A stretch of DNA of 64,000 bases from Psococerastis gibbosa (Eukaryota; Arthropoda; Insecta; Psocodea; Psocidae): assembly GCA_963971405.1 (NCBI GenBank), contig OZ020487.1:10451344-10515343 (forward strand). The letters run 5' to 3'. The notes beneath the pieces are model-generated. The model did no database searches. It worked only from the letters and a program-made list of their open reading frames with translations, and had not been told where the DNA came from. The position numbers and the translations under genes were made by a program. How positions within the stretch are numbered: position 1 is the stretch's first letter; every line of letters starts with the position of its first letter. Positions 21,310 to 32,569 of this stretch are shown in pieces.

Positions 21310-22195
21310 AGCAAAAAAAAAGAACCGGTCCGAGTTTACTCGAACATGCTTTCCAATTTATCAAAATTAGTAGATAGAGAAAATGAGTAATTTCATGGTA
21401 AATAATTTTCCTATGGTTAAATTTCTGATATCTCGGGGAGGGGGGGGGGGGGTGTCCACCTGACGTCACTGAAGGTGAGGTAAATTCTAGATAGGTCTGA
21501 CCAACACATTACCACACAGCAATACTGGCAGGCACGCAATGCATTTCAGCGTGAATTTTCTATCATTTAAAAAAAAAAACATTTTTTTTTACAAAACCAA
21601 ATACTTTTCTTGGAAAGCAACCTGTCCGGTTTCGATACTCAATTTAACACCTAAAATATACCTGAAGGTAGAAATCATCATCGATATAAAGGTTTCGCAG
21701 AAAAATTATTTTTTAGTCATTTTTCATTAAAATTTAGTTATTTTTATTTTTTTACCCCCAGAAGCAACCTATCAAGGGGCTAGCGACCCCCCGCATTTCG
21801 TTAACATTAATAACGACTACAATATATGTAAATTTAAAAGAAATAGTTTTAGCCGTTTTTGAGAAATAATTTTTTTAGACGTTTTTTTGGAGTTTTTTTG
21901 AAAATAACCCCCCCCCCCGCCCCCAAATGAAGTTAGTCCAAAATAAAAAAAAATGATCTCGAGGTATGATTTTTGTGAACCTACATGCCGAATTTCATCA
22001 AAATCGACCGAGTAGTTTGCCCGGAAATCGACGCACAGACAGACAGACAGACAGAACGACAGACGGACAGAACGACAGACAGACAGACATTTCGTAAAAA
22101 CCACTTTTTTGGGTTCCTGGGACCTTAAAACGTGTAAATCCGTTGAAATCTCGGAATCGAAAATTTGGACCGTTCTGTTACTAGGCTACGTATAC
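21310..22195 (+). repeat. Long non-coding repeat D, copy 1
   Basis: About 880 bp shared with 27335-28175: AAGAACCGGTCCGAGTTTAC, a long G tract, GACCAACACATTACCACACA, ATTAATAACGACTACAATAT, then TGCCGAATTTCATCAAAATC, an (ACAG)n microsatellite, TTTCGTAAAAACCACTTTTT and GTTGAAATCTCGGAATCGAA. No ORF on either strand. The microsatellite plus a conserved 3' block suggests a transposable element, but I cannot name the class. Confidence 0.7.
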
Positions 22196-22199
22196 ATTG

Positions 22200-22825
22200 G
22201 AAAGCAATAAATCCAAGGTCTACTTCGTATAAATTGGAAAGCAAAAAATCTGCCTTCATCCAGCATATGCAGCAATGAAGGGCAATTGACAATGTTGACA
22301 AATAATTTTTTTATTCAATTATTGTCGTAATAAATATTATATATTTTATAATGTGAATATATTCATTTTATCAAATAATGAAGAAATGAAGATATAAATT
22401 CATTAATGTAATCTAATAATCATTTATTTCAATTCGTGGCCGCGTTATATTAGTCCTTATTGCTACATTCTTATCATTATCGGAGTTAATAGCTCTACAA
22501 AATATTTATCAGTAAAATCTTACGTATGCACTTACAAGTATGTACAGTAGAAATGTACAGTAGGTATGTGCAGTAGGTAGCCTATAGCCTATGTACAATT
22601 AACCCATTAGCCTAATTATCCTAATGAGCACTAGTAATAGATAGGCTACCAATAAAGTACAATTGGGTACGCTACAAAATATATTTAAAAGGTTTTAGGT
22701 GCGTTTCGTACACAAACAGTTTTAGAGTACATACATAATGCATGTATTGCATTGATCGATTGACGCAGGAATGTATCTCAGATTTTCTACTGGAAGAATA
22801 GACTTCAAGAGTCAATAGACGAATC
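22200..22825. other. Unassigned AT-rich intron sequence
   Basis: No coding or repeat signal beyond short GTACAGTAGG-like direct repeats at about 22540-22575. Confidence 0.5.
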
Positions 22826-22946
22826 TACTACCCGACCCCGATAGGATGGCACTTTGTTTATTCAAAAACTTGCAAAAGTGGAACACCGAGCTTATTCGAT
22901 TTTGTGAAGTGTTCCAAGTGCCATCCTATCGCGTTCGGGTAGTAGT
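22826..22946. mobile_element. Palindromic MITE
   Basis: Arms ACTACCCGACCCCGATAGGA and TGGCACTTTGTTTATTC pair with GTGCCATCCTATCGCGTTCG, GGTAGTAGT. A relative with the same arms is at 61556-61653. Confidence 0.7.
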
Positions 22947-23701
22947 TTTTAAAAGTTAATCTCCCTGACTCGCCTCTGCCTACGGCTTATTCGACGCACT
23001 GTATCTTGGTACCTACAGGAAAAGTAAACTATCTTTGAGAAGTGGGTATTGGAAAAGTTAATATGAAAGCTCCAAGTTCTCTTTGAAGTGCTAGCAAAGA
23101 AGTATTGGGGCATCAATCGTGTTAGATTTCTCAAGCAAATAAAATCCTTAGGCTCCCTCCGACAAAACTTTGCAAATCCGGTTTTATCTTTAACCCAAAC
23201 ACTGAGCCCTCTGTTGGTTTATACTGTGGTAGCTGATGTAAAACAAACTCAAAAATCTTTGCGCTGCTCAATATTTTGGGTTTGAAAGATTTCAAAAGAA
23301 ATTTTATATATTTTCTTTTAAGTCCTCCTTGTGTTCCAATAAAAGGGTTCTTTTTATAAAGCTCCGGCCTACTTTCGTTGCCCTTTGGAATATTTTTTTT
23401 ATTTATAAACGTGATTTAAAAGAATTTTTTATATTGGTGATAGACTCATTTTTTCCTCTGAATGACCACGCCTACATTGTAATGCAGTAAATAATTATGA
23501 TGTTATTGTCAATTCTCTCTCAAAAAAGTCCAAAATTTAAGAGCTTTGATTTTTTTATAATTTATTATAACCTACGATGGAAAATATTGTTCAATTAGTA
23601 CAGTTCAAAAACCAAGAGGTTTGTCTGAACACATGTTCATCGTTCATGAAGTGCTCATTAACATAAATTACAAAAATTAAAATTAATTATTATTATTAAT
23701 A

Positions 23702-24165
23702 AGAGATAACTATTTTAAAAAAGAATACCAAATAGATGATAAAGGGAAGTACAATACAAGAAACCCAAAAAAGCTTAAGTTTGAGATAACATATAACAAA
23801 TACGGAGAGAGATTAAACAAAGTACTTATACCAAAGATATTTAATGAACTTGCTCCACGAATGAAAAAATTTAAACAGATGGGTGAGTTAAAAGCGGGTA
23901 TAAAAAGATGGCTGGTGAATGGGAGTTAATAATAATAAAAACTGACATTAAAAAACTAGTAAAAACAAAATAAAAATAAAAATAAAATAAAATAAACATT
24001 ATAAATAAATAACGAAAATAAATGATTAAGCCTTGTTTAACAGCACTGTCTTTTGTCCCAAATAAGCGCTAGCTTGGGGATGCGGGATGGTATTATTATG
24101 TATTGTATTTTTGTAATATATGCTCCTTGTCCAGGGAGTACTGGACAAGGAAAAGAAAGAAAGAA
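23702..24165 (+). pseudogene. LINE 3' end remnant
   Basis: An open frame from 23702 to the stop at 23929 contains KYNTRNPKKLKFEITYNKYG, then VLIPKIFNELAPRMKKFKQM and GIKRWLVNGS. The pattern N-T-R-N ... P-x-I-W/F-N-x-L ... K-x-x-L is typical of LINE reverse transcriptase C-termini. A 3' UTR with GCTCCTTGTCCAGGGAGTAC and an (AAG)n-like tail follows. The catalytic core is missing. 22950-23700 is unassigned. Confidence 0.6.
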
Positions 24166-24169
24166 GAAT

Positions 24170-25100
24170 TTAAGCATAGCTACAATATAACTAATAATTT
24201 ACTATTCTAAATCAAGGAAACGACACGGTTTACAATAGTTATAGTATAGACTTAATTTTTTATCATTACCCCTTTAACACTTTAACAGAATGTATAATTT
24301 GATTCCTCCTCAACCGTGAAATTGAAATAGGCACCAATGAAAGCAACCCCTAGTTTATTATGTTATATCTGGCCGTACGTGATAAAATAAAGCAATGTTT
24401 CAAAATACATCTCTCCAAAATCAAAACATAAAATTCAAAAATTATATTTTTTTTTTCGGAGCAAAATTGAATGTTTTCGCTGACTCGGAATATTTGACTC
24501 TTCATTGTTTGATCAACCATTAATCATCGGTTTATTGAAAAAAAACTGAACCGGTTAGATTACAGGTCTATAGCCGGCCATTTGGCTCCCATCGCGAAAA
24601 TACCCCGTGAAGTTGAATGAAACGAAGCACAGGGGGGAATGATATATGACGGCTATTTCTCTCCAGTGTGTAATAGGAAGGATGTAATATTGACGAAAAT
24701 ACACTTTATACCACTTTATAGTGGGAGGTTATAAAAAACCATCTGAATGTCAAATGATAATGAGGTTCATTTGTGACGTCATTTTGTAGATGCTATCTTT
24801 GTAGTTGCTAAGATATCAAAGCGTTGATTTTTCCGTAAGCCTCAATAATATTTTAAAATTATTTTATTTATGTATTATTGTAAAGTGAAAGTTTTCTATA
24901 AATCATGAAGAATATGTATATTAAATTATATGTAGCGAAATAAGGTCCAGGCATAGTAAACATATTATAAAAAATATTAAAACAGTTAATTAGATGCTAA
25001 GAGCTTAGTTTTCACATGCAAACGGCGGCCATTTCGAATAATATGGATATCGGTTTGTCGTCAGCGAACCTAGTGACCAAAACTGTCCCTACAGATCCTC
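24170..25100. other. Unassigned intron sequence
   Basis: No exon, tRNA or known repeat recognised; AT-rich with short poly-T tracts. Confidence 0.5.
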
Positions 25101-25123
25101 ATTCCAACAATGTAACTGCAACT

Positions 25124-25157
25124 GTGTTGAGAGCGAGCAAATCCTCGCTCTCAACAC
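25124..25157. repeat. Perfect 14-bp hairpin
   Basis: GTGTTGAGAGCGAG and CTCGCTCTCAACAC are separated by six bases. It replaces the missing left arm of Penelope-type copy D. Confidence 0.85.
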
Positions 25158-25215
25158 AACAACAACAACGTCCAGGTATAAAGGTCAGAGCACAGCCCCT
25201 TACCCAGTCACTCGC

Positions 25216-25603
25216 TAGAGGTGTGCCGTTCCTGTCTTTTTCAAGAGCTTGCGTTACCAGTTCCAGTGATTCAAGAATAGCGGTTCCTAATACGCATTCT
25301 TTTAGGAACCAGTTCCTGGGTTAGGCTCAATCCCAATACTGGTGACTAGTAATCGTGCCCTGTCCATACTCTGTAGGAACCAGTTTGCCAATGGTTCGCT
25401 TATGTAAAATTTAGTAAAAAAAAAATAATCATTAACACTAATTTGTTACTAATTTTCCGTGGAGTAAGAACTTGTTAAGTAACTGACCGGAAATCCCCAT
25501 TTAGAATTGCGTTCCTCAAGAACCTAATATTTTCAAGTTTCAACTAGTTCCTAGCTCAAGAACCGCTCTTAGGAACGGCTCCAGTAAGAACGACCCAGCT
25601 CTA
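25216..25603. mobile_element. hAT MITE nested in Penelope-type copy D
   Basis: Starts TAGAGGTGTGCCGTTCCTG and ends with the imperfect complement AGAACGACCCAGCTCTA. Exact 8-bp duplication TCACTCGC (25208-25215, 25604-25611). The TAGAGxTG terminus and 8-bp duplication are classic hAT traits. No transposase ORF. Confidence 0.85.
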
Positions 25604-25650
25604 TCACTCGCTATGGAGCCACCGAGGTACAACCTTCGAAGTCTCGTCAG

Positions 25651-25695
25651 CGCCACTGAAGATGTCGACCACAGATGTTGACGAAACGTTTGGAA
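25651..25695 (+). ncRNA. Hammerhead-ribozyme-like motif (copy D)
   Basis: Same core as copy A (CTGAAGA, GTCGAC/GTTGAC stem II with loop CACAGAT, GAAACGTT, TGGAA). The stem I 5' strand is CGCCA, leaving three pairs with TGGAA. Confidence 0.4.
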
Positions 25696-26317
25696 GTTCA
25701 CTTTCATTTCGACCACGGCCCATCAGCCCGGATTCTACTGGTTCTTCATGATAATTCCAACGATAATAAAATAGAATAGATGGCTAACCATAACACATAA
25801 TTGATTTCTGTTTCATTTGACTGTTATTTTAATTTATTTTTGAAAATCTAGGGGGCCATGCCCCCTGCTCTCTTGCAGACGCCCTTGATTGCAGTGAACC
25901 TGCCAATGTAATGTGTATAATTTAGAGTCATTTGCAGTAAAAGTGCGATAGAATTTCACGGGAACAACTAACAAGCCACTCAAAAATATAGCATTTTATC
26001 TTATACTTTACATGTATTGTGTAATTTAAAGGAAATATATTTTGTATTGTATTGTACACATAAATCGGGAGGAGAGGCTCACGTCATTTCTAGACTAAGG
26101 CTCGGTACACACGGTCCCAGACGCGATTTGCGATTTTCATTATAAGGATACGGCTTGGTGAATGGTCAGTGCAAATCCACGGAGTCAGATTCAGAAGATT
26201 TCTATGATCTGGCGTATCGAGGGAAAACCCGTGGACTTCTTAGTCAATGTATTGAATAAAGTATTGGCTTTATGCAATTAGGTAAGCTCACAAACCTGTT
26301 CGGTTAGACAGTTGTGT

Positions 26318-26623
26318 CAGTGGCGTAGCCAGATTTTTTTTTGGGGGGTCCAGTTTTCATAAAGTTTGCCCGCTTACGATAGGTTTTTGAATGGGGTGGT
26401 GTTTCATTTGGCTCATATGGCGCCCCCCAGGGGATTGTTTTTTAAAGATAGGCCTGAAATAGTTTGTTGGCAAAAAATTTTGATATTGCAGACGATAACT
26501 TTATTAACAAAACTGGAAAAAGGGGGACCGGGGTCTCCCCGGCGATTGTTTGATTACAAATATAAATACCTATAAAAATGGCGATTTTGAAGAAGAAAAA
26601 TTTCCCCCTTGGCTACGCCACTG
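26318..26623. mobile_element. CAGTGGCGTAGCCAG hAT MITE
   Basis: Inverted ends CAGTGGCGTAGCCAG and TTGGCTACGCCACTG with an exact 8-bp duplication AGTTGTGT (26310-26317, 26624-26631). The interior is diverged with short G and C runs; ORFs in it are chance. 25760-26310 is unassigned. Confidence 0.85.
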
Positions 26624-26639
26624 AGTTGTGTATAGTTGT

Positions 26640-26815
26640 GCCAACCTGTCTAGCAACACGAATCATGTCAATTAGAGCATAAGTAGAGGATTTGGCGAGT
26701 ACTGGACTTGTCGGGGCTTGTGGTCCAGCGGTTAAGACAACGCCCCGATTAGGCGTAGATCGTGGGTTCGAATCCCACCAAGCCCAGTTTTTTTCCATAT
26801 CCTCTAATTTCGGTC
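26640..26815 (+). mobile_element. SINE with internal tRNA-like domain (family T)
   Basis: A leader (TCTAGCAACACGAATCATGT, AGTAGAGGAT) precedes a cloverleaf-compatible domain, 26714-26785, with seven paired acceptor bases (GGGCTTG/CAAGCCC), a five-pair anticodon stem (ACGCC/GGCGT) and T arm GTGGG-TTCGAAT-CCCAC. A tail TCCATATCCTCTAATTTCGG follows. The anticodon position would read GAT, but position 33 is C, so this is tRNA-derived rather than a functional tRNA. Relatives: 43060-43228, 43365-43520 and 60345-60540. Confidence 0.65.
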
Positions 26816-27334
26816 ACTTCTTAGTAGGCAACACGCCAGCTTCCGAAATCGTCGAAAAAAATTGACAAATATCTTCTGCTAGGAAAAGACATAATTTTCT
26901 ATTGCTAAGCCAACCATATTTATATATAGTACCTTCTTTATGGTATACTAGACTGGTATTGTCGGAGTCTTAGCTCCAACTTTCTCATATTTTCACCATT
27001 TGTTATTCTGATGTCACCGAAACAGCTGTCATTAAAAATTTATGTTGTGGAATTAAGTGCAATTTTTGTCTTTTTATATATAAAGTTATTAATTAGGCTA
27101 GGTAACCTTAACTATATACGAATAAGTATAAAGAGCCGACTATGAGCTCAGCAACTACTGGGAAGGCAATCCCAACGGTATACATTAGGAGACATATTAA
27201 CTTCTCATTCTGAGAAAAACTCATAAAAGCTCGCAGTGTTGTATACAGTGCACAAAGCACGGTGATAAACATAAGTTTTCTTTAGAAGTAGGTCAGCATT
27301 ACAAATTAATAAGTCTATGTATAAAAAATAAATA

Positions 27335-28175
27335 AAAGAACCGGTCCGAGTTTACTCGAACATGCTTTCCAATTTATCAAAATTAGTAGATAGAGAAAAT
27401 GAGTAATTTCATGGTAAATAATTTTCCTATGGTTAAATTTCCGATATCTCGGGGGGGGGGGGGGGGGGTCCTGACGTCACTGGAGGTGAGGTAAATTCGA
27501 GATAGGTCAGACCAACACATTACCACACAGCAATACTGGCAGGGCACGCAATGCATTTGAGCGTGAATTTTCATTTTTTTCAAAAAAACATTTTTTTTTT
27601 TACAAAACCAAATACTTTTCTGGGAAAGCAACCTGTCCGGTTTCGTTACTCAATTTAACACCTAAAACATATCTGAAGGTAGAAATCATCGATAGAAAGG
27701 TTTCGCAGAAAAATTATTTTTTAGTCATTTTTCATTAAAATTTAGTTATTTTTATTTTTTTACCCCCAGAAGCAACTTATCAAGGGGCAGGCGACCCTCC
27801 GCATTTCGTTAACATTAATAACGACTACAATATATGTGAATTTAAAAGAAATAGTTGGAGCCGTTTTTGAGAAATAATTTTTTTAGACATTTTTTTGGAG
27901 TTTTTTGAGAATAAAACCCCCCAAATTAAGTTAGCTCCAAATAAAAAAAAAAAAACAATTTCGAGGTATGATGTTTGTGAACCTACATGCCGAATTTCAT
28001 CAAAATCAACTGAGTAGTTTGCCCGGAAATCGACGCACAGACAGACAAAACGAGAGAACGACAGAAAGACATTTCGTAAAAACCACTTTTTTGGGTTCCT
28101 GGTACCTTAAAACGTGTGAATCCGTTGAAATCTCGGAATCGAAAATTTCGACCGTCACAAGGCTTTCCTTATACC
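27335..28175 (+). repeat. Long non-coding repeat D, copy 2
   Basis: Close match to 21310-22195 over nearly its whole length, with a longer G tract (27451-27468) and a shortened microsatellite. No ORF. 26880-27334 holds nothing recognised. Confidence 0.7.
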
Positions 28176-28179
28176 ACGC

Positions 28180-29358
28180 ATAAATCGGAAAACAAAAATT
28201 AGTTCTCGTTAACCTTTCCAAGTAAAATTTTCCATTTCCGAGTAACATTTTCATTGAAAAAATATATTCTCGTTCATATGGATGCAATTCATCTTCTGCC
28301 CTTGCGGTGTCCTCTGTACGCCCCACACCATACAGCTGAATGAAACGCACAGGAGTGGTTTAGAGGGGTGGGGGGTGGCAGATGAAATATGACCGTCATT
28401 TCTCTAACGTAACATTCGTCTCAGCAACGTTCCCGACCGTCACGGAACTAACTATTGAAAGATTCATCAATCACACTCAGCTTAACAACCAACTTTGAGA
28501 TTTTCGGGAATTTGTCAAAATATTAAGAAGGCAGACTATTATACAGCATAGGCTATACCCGAGAAAGGTAATACAGAAATCATAGAGCAGGGAGCGTGGA
28601 CAGGGCAGTAGAGAGCGCATGGGACTATTAAGCATGTTAGAGCTACTAGCGGGGTCACAGGTGGTGGGTAGCAAAATGGCCACCAAATATCGTGGCAAGC
28701 TGCCAATGTAACGAATAAGCCGTCCCCAACCTAGCAGCGGCATAATTGGTGGGTATGGTGGCAAGTCTGGTGGTGCGGGCTTGACTAAAAAAAGCCCGAG
28801 ACTCAGAGTTACTCAAAATTGAAAGCACCGAGAAGAAGCAATATGTCTCCATAAATTATGCCTATATTATCCAATAGGTAGCTTGCATTCTTCCATTAAT
28901 GCTAACCAGTCATCCGCCATTTCTCGTCAATACTTGACAGCTATTATGTAACGGTTTGCAAAGTTTGTTGAGGAGTCCCCCGACCCCAACTGGTACAAAG
29001 GCATTTCAGGCATAATCCACCCCCCCCCCCGCAGACTGGCTGCTGTACACAGCAGTAGTTAATAAGACTTAGATTAAGTTAGTAGCTTGAATGAACCCAC
29101 TGCTCATCAAAGCAGTGTGGGCAACTATCCATGACATAATGCTCTTCTCTCCTGAAACTAATTTCTCATATCAGAAACTGTGTATTTGGGGGTGGTTTTA
29201 ACCCCATTTCAGTTACGCTGACCAAATATAAGTTTATTTTCAATGGCTAAGTAAAATAGGTACCCCTTTGTGACGACTGCTGCAACTGAACTATTAGTAC
29301 TTTATTAATACTCTAAATACAAGGTAAATTATTTGGATGTTTGGTTTACTATTTAATA
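28180..29358. other. Intron sequence with one shared repeat
   Basis: 28630-28770 repeats the block at 4930-5080 (CTACTAGCGGGGTCACAGGT). A poly-C tract lies at 29023-29032. Nothing else is recognised. Confidence 0.5.
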
Positions 29359-29360
29359 TA

Positions 29361-30006
29361 CAGTACCGGCAAAAAAAATCTTGACAAGGTGAAAAAAATA
29401 CAATAAATCAGTTTTCATTCAGTTTATTTGTTATTTTATTTGTTTATTTTATTGGTGTTTATGTTTTAATTCAACAGCTGTTATGGACGGAGCCTTCAAT
29501 ACTTCTCGCTTTAGAATTTCATCTGTTCGTTGGGAGGTCTTTCTAGGGGCTCCAGACCCCTTTTTCCTGATCGGGACTTCCCCTGGTAGCAACTTTGAGG
29601 CTGTGCGTTTGAGCTGGTAAATGGTCTCCCTTGAGACTCCTAAATCAAGCGCAACAGAGCTAACCGTGTCGCCCTTTTCCAGAAGTGTTAGAGCACGCGA
29701 CTTTTCTTCCATTTTAAGCTTCTTACGCCCCATTGTAAATTAAATAAAACTCAGCAAACTTCCCAAATCAGAAAAAAACTAACAACAAAAATCACCGTAA
29801 TTTGTAATCTGTTTCAACAAGAACTGGTGACGCAATGAGACTGGAGTAGATGGCATGCGCGGCCTAGTGGCGCACGGACGAACTAAGCAACAGGCCAGGC
29901 GTCTCAATTCAATAGGGTGGTTATGGCAAGTAAAATCATGACATGATGTTTGCTTGTCAGGTTTTTAATTGCCACCCAAGTGTAATGATTTTTTTTGCCG
30001 GCACTG
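29361..30006 (-). mobile_element. Tc1/mariner element, internally deleted
   Basis: Ends CAGTACCGGCAAAAAAAATC and GATTTTTTTTGCCGGCACTG form an inverted repeat of about 20 bp, with TA on both sides (29359-29360, 30007-30008), the Tc1/mariner duplication. At 646 bp it is less than half a full element. It keeps the DNA-binding half of the transposase and has lost the DDE domain. Confidence 0.85.
29449..29733 (-). CDS. Tc1-like transposase N-terminal DNA-binding domain
   Basis: 94 codons from ATG: MGRKKLKMEEKSRALTLLEK, then a helix-turn-helix (SSVALDLGVSRETIYQLKR, about residues 25-45). Next comes a basic linker with the GSGAPRKTSQRTDEILKREV pattern common to Tc1 transposases. It stops at KHKHQ, far short of the usual roughly 340 residues; no catalytic triad. 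The ORF is intact, so a short inverted-repeat-binding protein is conceivable, but nothing shows that it is expressed. Confidence 0.7.
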   Translation of the reverse strand: MGRKKLKMEEKSRALTLLEKGDTVSSVALDLGVSRETIYQLKRTASKLLPGEVPIRKKGSGAPRKTSQRTDEILKREVLKAPSITAVELKHKHQ

Positions 30007-30029
30007 TATATTTATATATTGTATAAGGA

Positions 30030-30190
30030 GAGCTTTGTGATGTTCGAAATGATCGATTTCGAGATTCGAACGAATTTACGGGTTGTGAGGTCCTAGTAAC
30101 CAGAAAAAGTAGTTTGTACGAAATGTCTGTCGTTCGGCCTGTCTGTCTGTCTGTCTGCACCTAATTTGGGGCCAAGCTACTTGACATAAT
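30030..30190 (-). repeat. Long repeat D fragment
   Basis: Reverse fragment: ATTTCGAGATTCGAACG, GGTCCTAGTAACCAGAAAAA, TACGAAATGTCTGTC and a (GTCT)n microsatellite match the 3' block of repeat D. 30190-30960 is unassigned. Confidence 0.5.
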
Positions 30191-30972
30191 TTGATGACAT
30201 TTAACTTGTAAGTTAACAAAAGAATTGTTCACTTAAGGGCTTTTTTTCTTTTCCTTCATTTTATTGGGTTTTATACTACAAAAACCCCCCAAAAATGACT
30301 TACAGACTGCTATTTGAAAAAGATTATTATTATTATTTTTATAAGACCATATTAATATACTATAGTATCTCTGTGGATGTGGAATGAGGATTTAATTAAT
30401 GGATTTAGTCAAAATATTTCAAATCTCTGTCTTAAATAGTTAATTTTGAATGAATGACTACATACAATGTTAAACCTAAAATGAAATCTAGCTAGATATG
30501 TATGCAATATACAATAGTATACCCTATCTAATCTTTCGGCTATAAACCCTGCGGTTTCACTTTGGACCGTTATAATTTAATATTTGGTTTGTATTTACAG
30601 AAGGTATCTCTCCGAGTATTTGAGGAAGAATCATCTCTGGGGCTCCGCTTTGAACATTTTATGGGAAACGAAGCATTGTAAATATATCCCTGCCGACTAC
30701 GCAGGGGTTGTAGGTTCCGGCCAATGACATTCGTCCCTCCAGGGACATATTTTCTCCCTTACCGTATGAACACATATTTATTTCCACATTTATTATTTAT
30801 CATCTTAAATCAACAAAAGTGTGTACGAAGACGGCAGCAAGCATTTCTGCCACTGAGCCGTGGTAGTACTGGTAGTAGCCATATTTTAGCACTGCAAGAC
30901 AGACCGGGCCTTTTGGGCTATTGGCCAGGTTGGGGCTGCCAAGCGTTGCAGTAACTAGTATAGACACCCCAC

Positions 30973-31128
30973 CAAGGGCGGATTTTGCCTACAATTTAGG
31001 GGTAGGTTCAGTGGATTATAACATAAAAAAACATAGTTATTTTTAATTCCCACTGTAAACCCATTGTTATCTAGTGTAAGTTAATTTATTTAGGGGGGGG
31101 GGGGTCCGAACCCTCTGACCCCCCCTTG
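30973..31128. mobile_element. G-tract hAT MITE
   Basis: Starts CAAGGGCGGATTTTGCC, ends GACCCCCCCTTG, with a G11-12 tract inside. Exact 8-bp duplication CACCCCAC (30965-30972, 31129-31136). Confidence 0.75.
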
Positions 31129-31540
31129 CACCCCACACACCGATGGTTAAGGGGCACTACATTAACAAAACGAAATACAGTACAATTTATAAAAAAAATA
31201 CACGAATGAATTACTTTTATTACATATGAATCAGTTTTGACAGAGATATTTAACAAATTGGTATTTAAAATAAAAATAGGGAAAAAAGAAATAAAAAAAT
31301 ACTTGATTTCAAATACAGACTAATTAGTCATTATATTTATTTTACGTAAGGATCTCATTCATTCGCTCGGGGGTTAGAGTGAGTACTCTATATGGGTTTA
31401 TTAGATTTAATTATTTATTAAAATTTATAATTTGCAGTGCCACTGCTCAAAGATCACTCGATAAGCGGAAACTTGAGCGTGATAATTTCAATATTATGTA
31501 TTAAATTTTTCAATATATTACACCTTGTCTGGGGTTACTG

Positions 31541-31730
31541 CAATGGCGGATCCACGGGGGGGGGGGGGGGTCAGGGGGTCAAGACCCCCCTAAATGAGTA
31601 AATTTATCGTATATTTACCTAGTAAAAAAAAAGAATAAAACTCACCTTTTCAACTAAAAAATTGCCTTTTAAGCTTACAAAAAACTTGTGACCCCCCTGC
31701 CCACTAAATTTTTGGCTGGATCCGCCCTTG
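31541..31730. mobile_element. CAATGGCGGATCCA hAT MITE
   Basis: Inverted ends CAATGGCGGATCCACG and GGCTGGATCCGCCCTTG; a run of at least 13 G near the left end. Exact 8-bp duplication GGTTACTG (31533-31540, 31731-31738). Confidence 0.85.
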
Positions 31731-32390
31731 GGTTACTGGACAAGGAAAACAGTGAAGTGGTGGTGATAGACTGCTTGACAGTTCTAACAACAAAATGTAA
31801 AATGATGAGTCCATACCAATTTTGAAAAGAACCGGTATACGAGTGAACCCGTGCTTTTCTATTTATCCTTGTATGTAGGTACCAAAATACTGTACCTTGA
31901 TAATAGATTAGATTAGATCAGATTAGATTAATAGGTTTTTTATTTTATTTTTATTTTTTATATTAATTAATAATTAAATAATAATTAATAGGTAAGCAAC
32001 CTGTTTGAATTTGTAATTTTAATGAAAATTGAAAAATTGAACCTTTTTAATCTTTATGTCCTCTGAAACAAACCATAAAAAGGAATGGGGGGTTTGTTTA
32101 CAATAATAAGGACTTTTGGACTAGGCAATACGCCTTTATGTGGTTTAAAAAAGAAAACCGTTGGAGTCATTTTGGAGAAAACATTTTTGCCGTTGTTTTT
32201 TAGTTATTGGAAGTTAAACTAAAATCCCCCACATTGAGTTAGCCCAAAATAGATATAATAATTGTCCCGAGACATGATCTTTTCAACCTACAAGCCAAAA
32301 TAATGTAACTGCAAAGGCTTTCACGGCCAGAGTCAAATGAAGAACCAGTAGAATCCGGGCTGATGGGCTGTGGTCGAATTGAAAGTGAAC

Positions 32391-32435
32391 TTCCAAACGT
32401 TTCGTCAACATCTGCGGTCGACATCTTCAGTGGGA
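32391..32435 (-). ncRNA. Hammerhead-ribozyme-like motif (copy B, left arm)
   Basis: Core CTGAAGA, stem II GTCGAC/GTTGAC, GAAACGTT and TGGAA, read on minus; the stem I 5' strand is TCCCA, so pairing is weaker. Confidence 0.4.
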
Positions 32436-32569
32436 AAAACAAGGCAATGGAAATTCCCCAGAGGAACACAACAACAACAACAACGTCCAGGTATAAAGGT
32501 CAGTGCGCAGCCCCCTACCCAGTCACTCGCTACGGAGCCACCGTGGTACAACCTTCGAAGTCTACGCAG

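Larger units (their letters stand above)
25109..25753. mobile_element. Penelope-like element, copy D, with nested hAT
   Basis: Right arm as in copy B (CAACAACGTCCAGGTATAAA, TACAACCTTCGAAGTCT, the hammerhead-like motif, then CATCAGCCCGGATTCTACTG). The left side is reduced to the start of the extension (TGTAACTGCAA) and a short hairpin. Flanks ATTCCAAC (25101-25108, 25754-25761) are the duplication. A 388-bp hAT MITE interrupts it. Confidence 0.7.

Noticed and set aside
22030-22090. CRISPR-like regular repeats ((ACAG)n)
   Set aside because: A simple microsatellite within repeat D, with no spacers.
26714-26785. Functional tRNA-Ile (GAT) gene
   Set aside because: The acceptor and T stems pair, but position 33 is C, the D stem is three pairs, and it is embedded in a dispersed element with a leader and tail.
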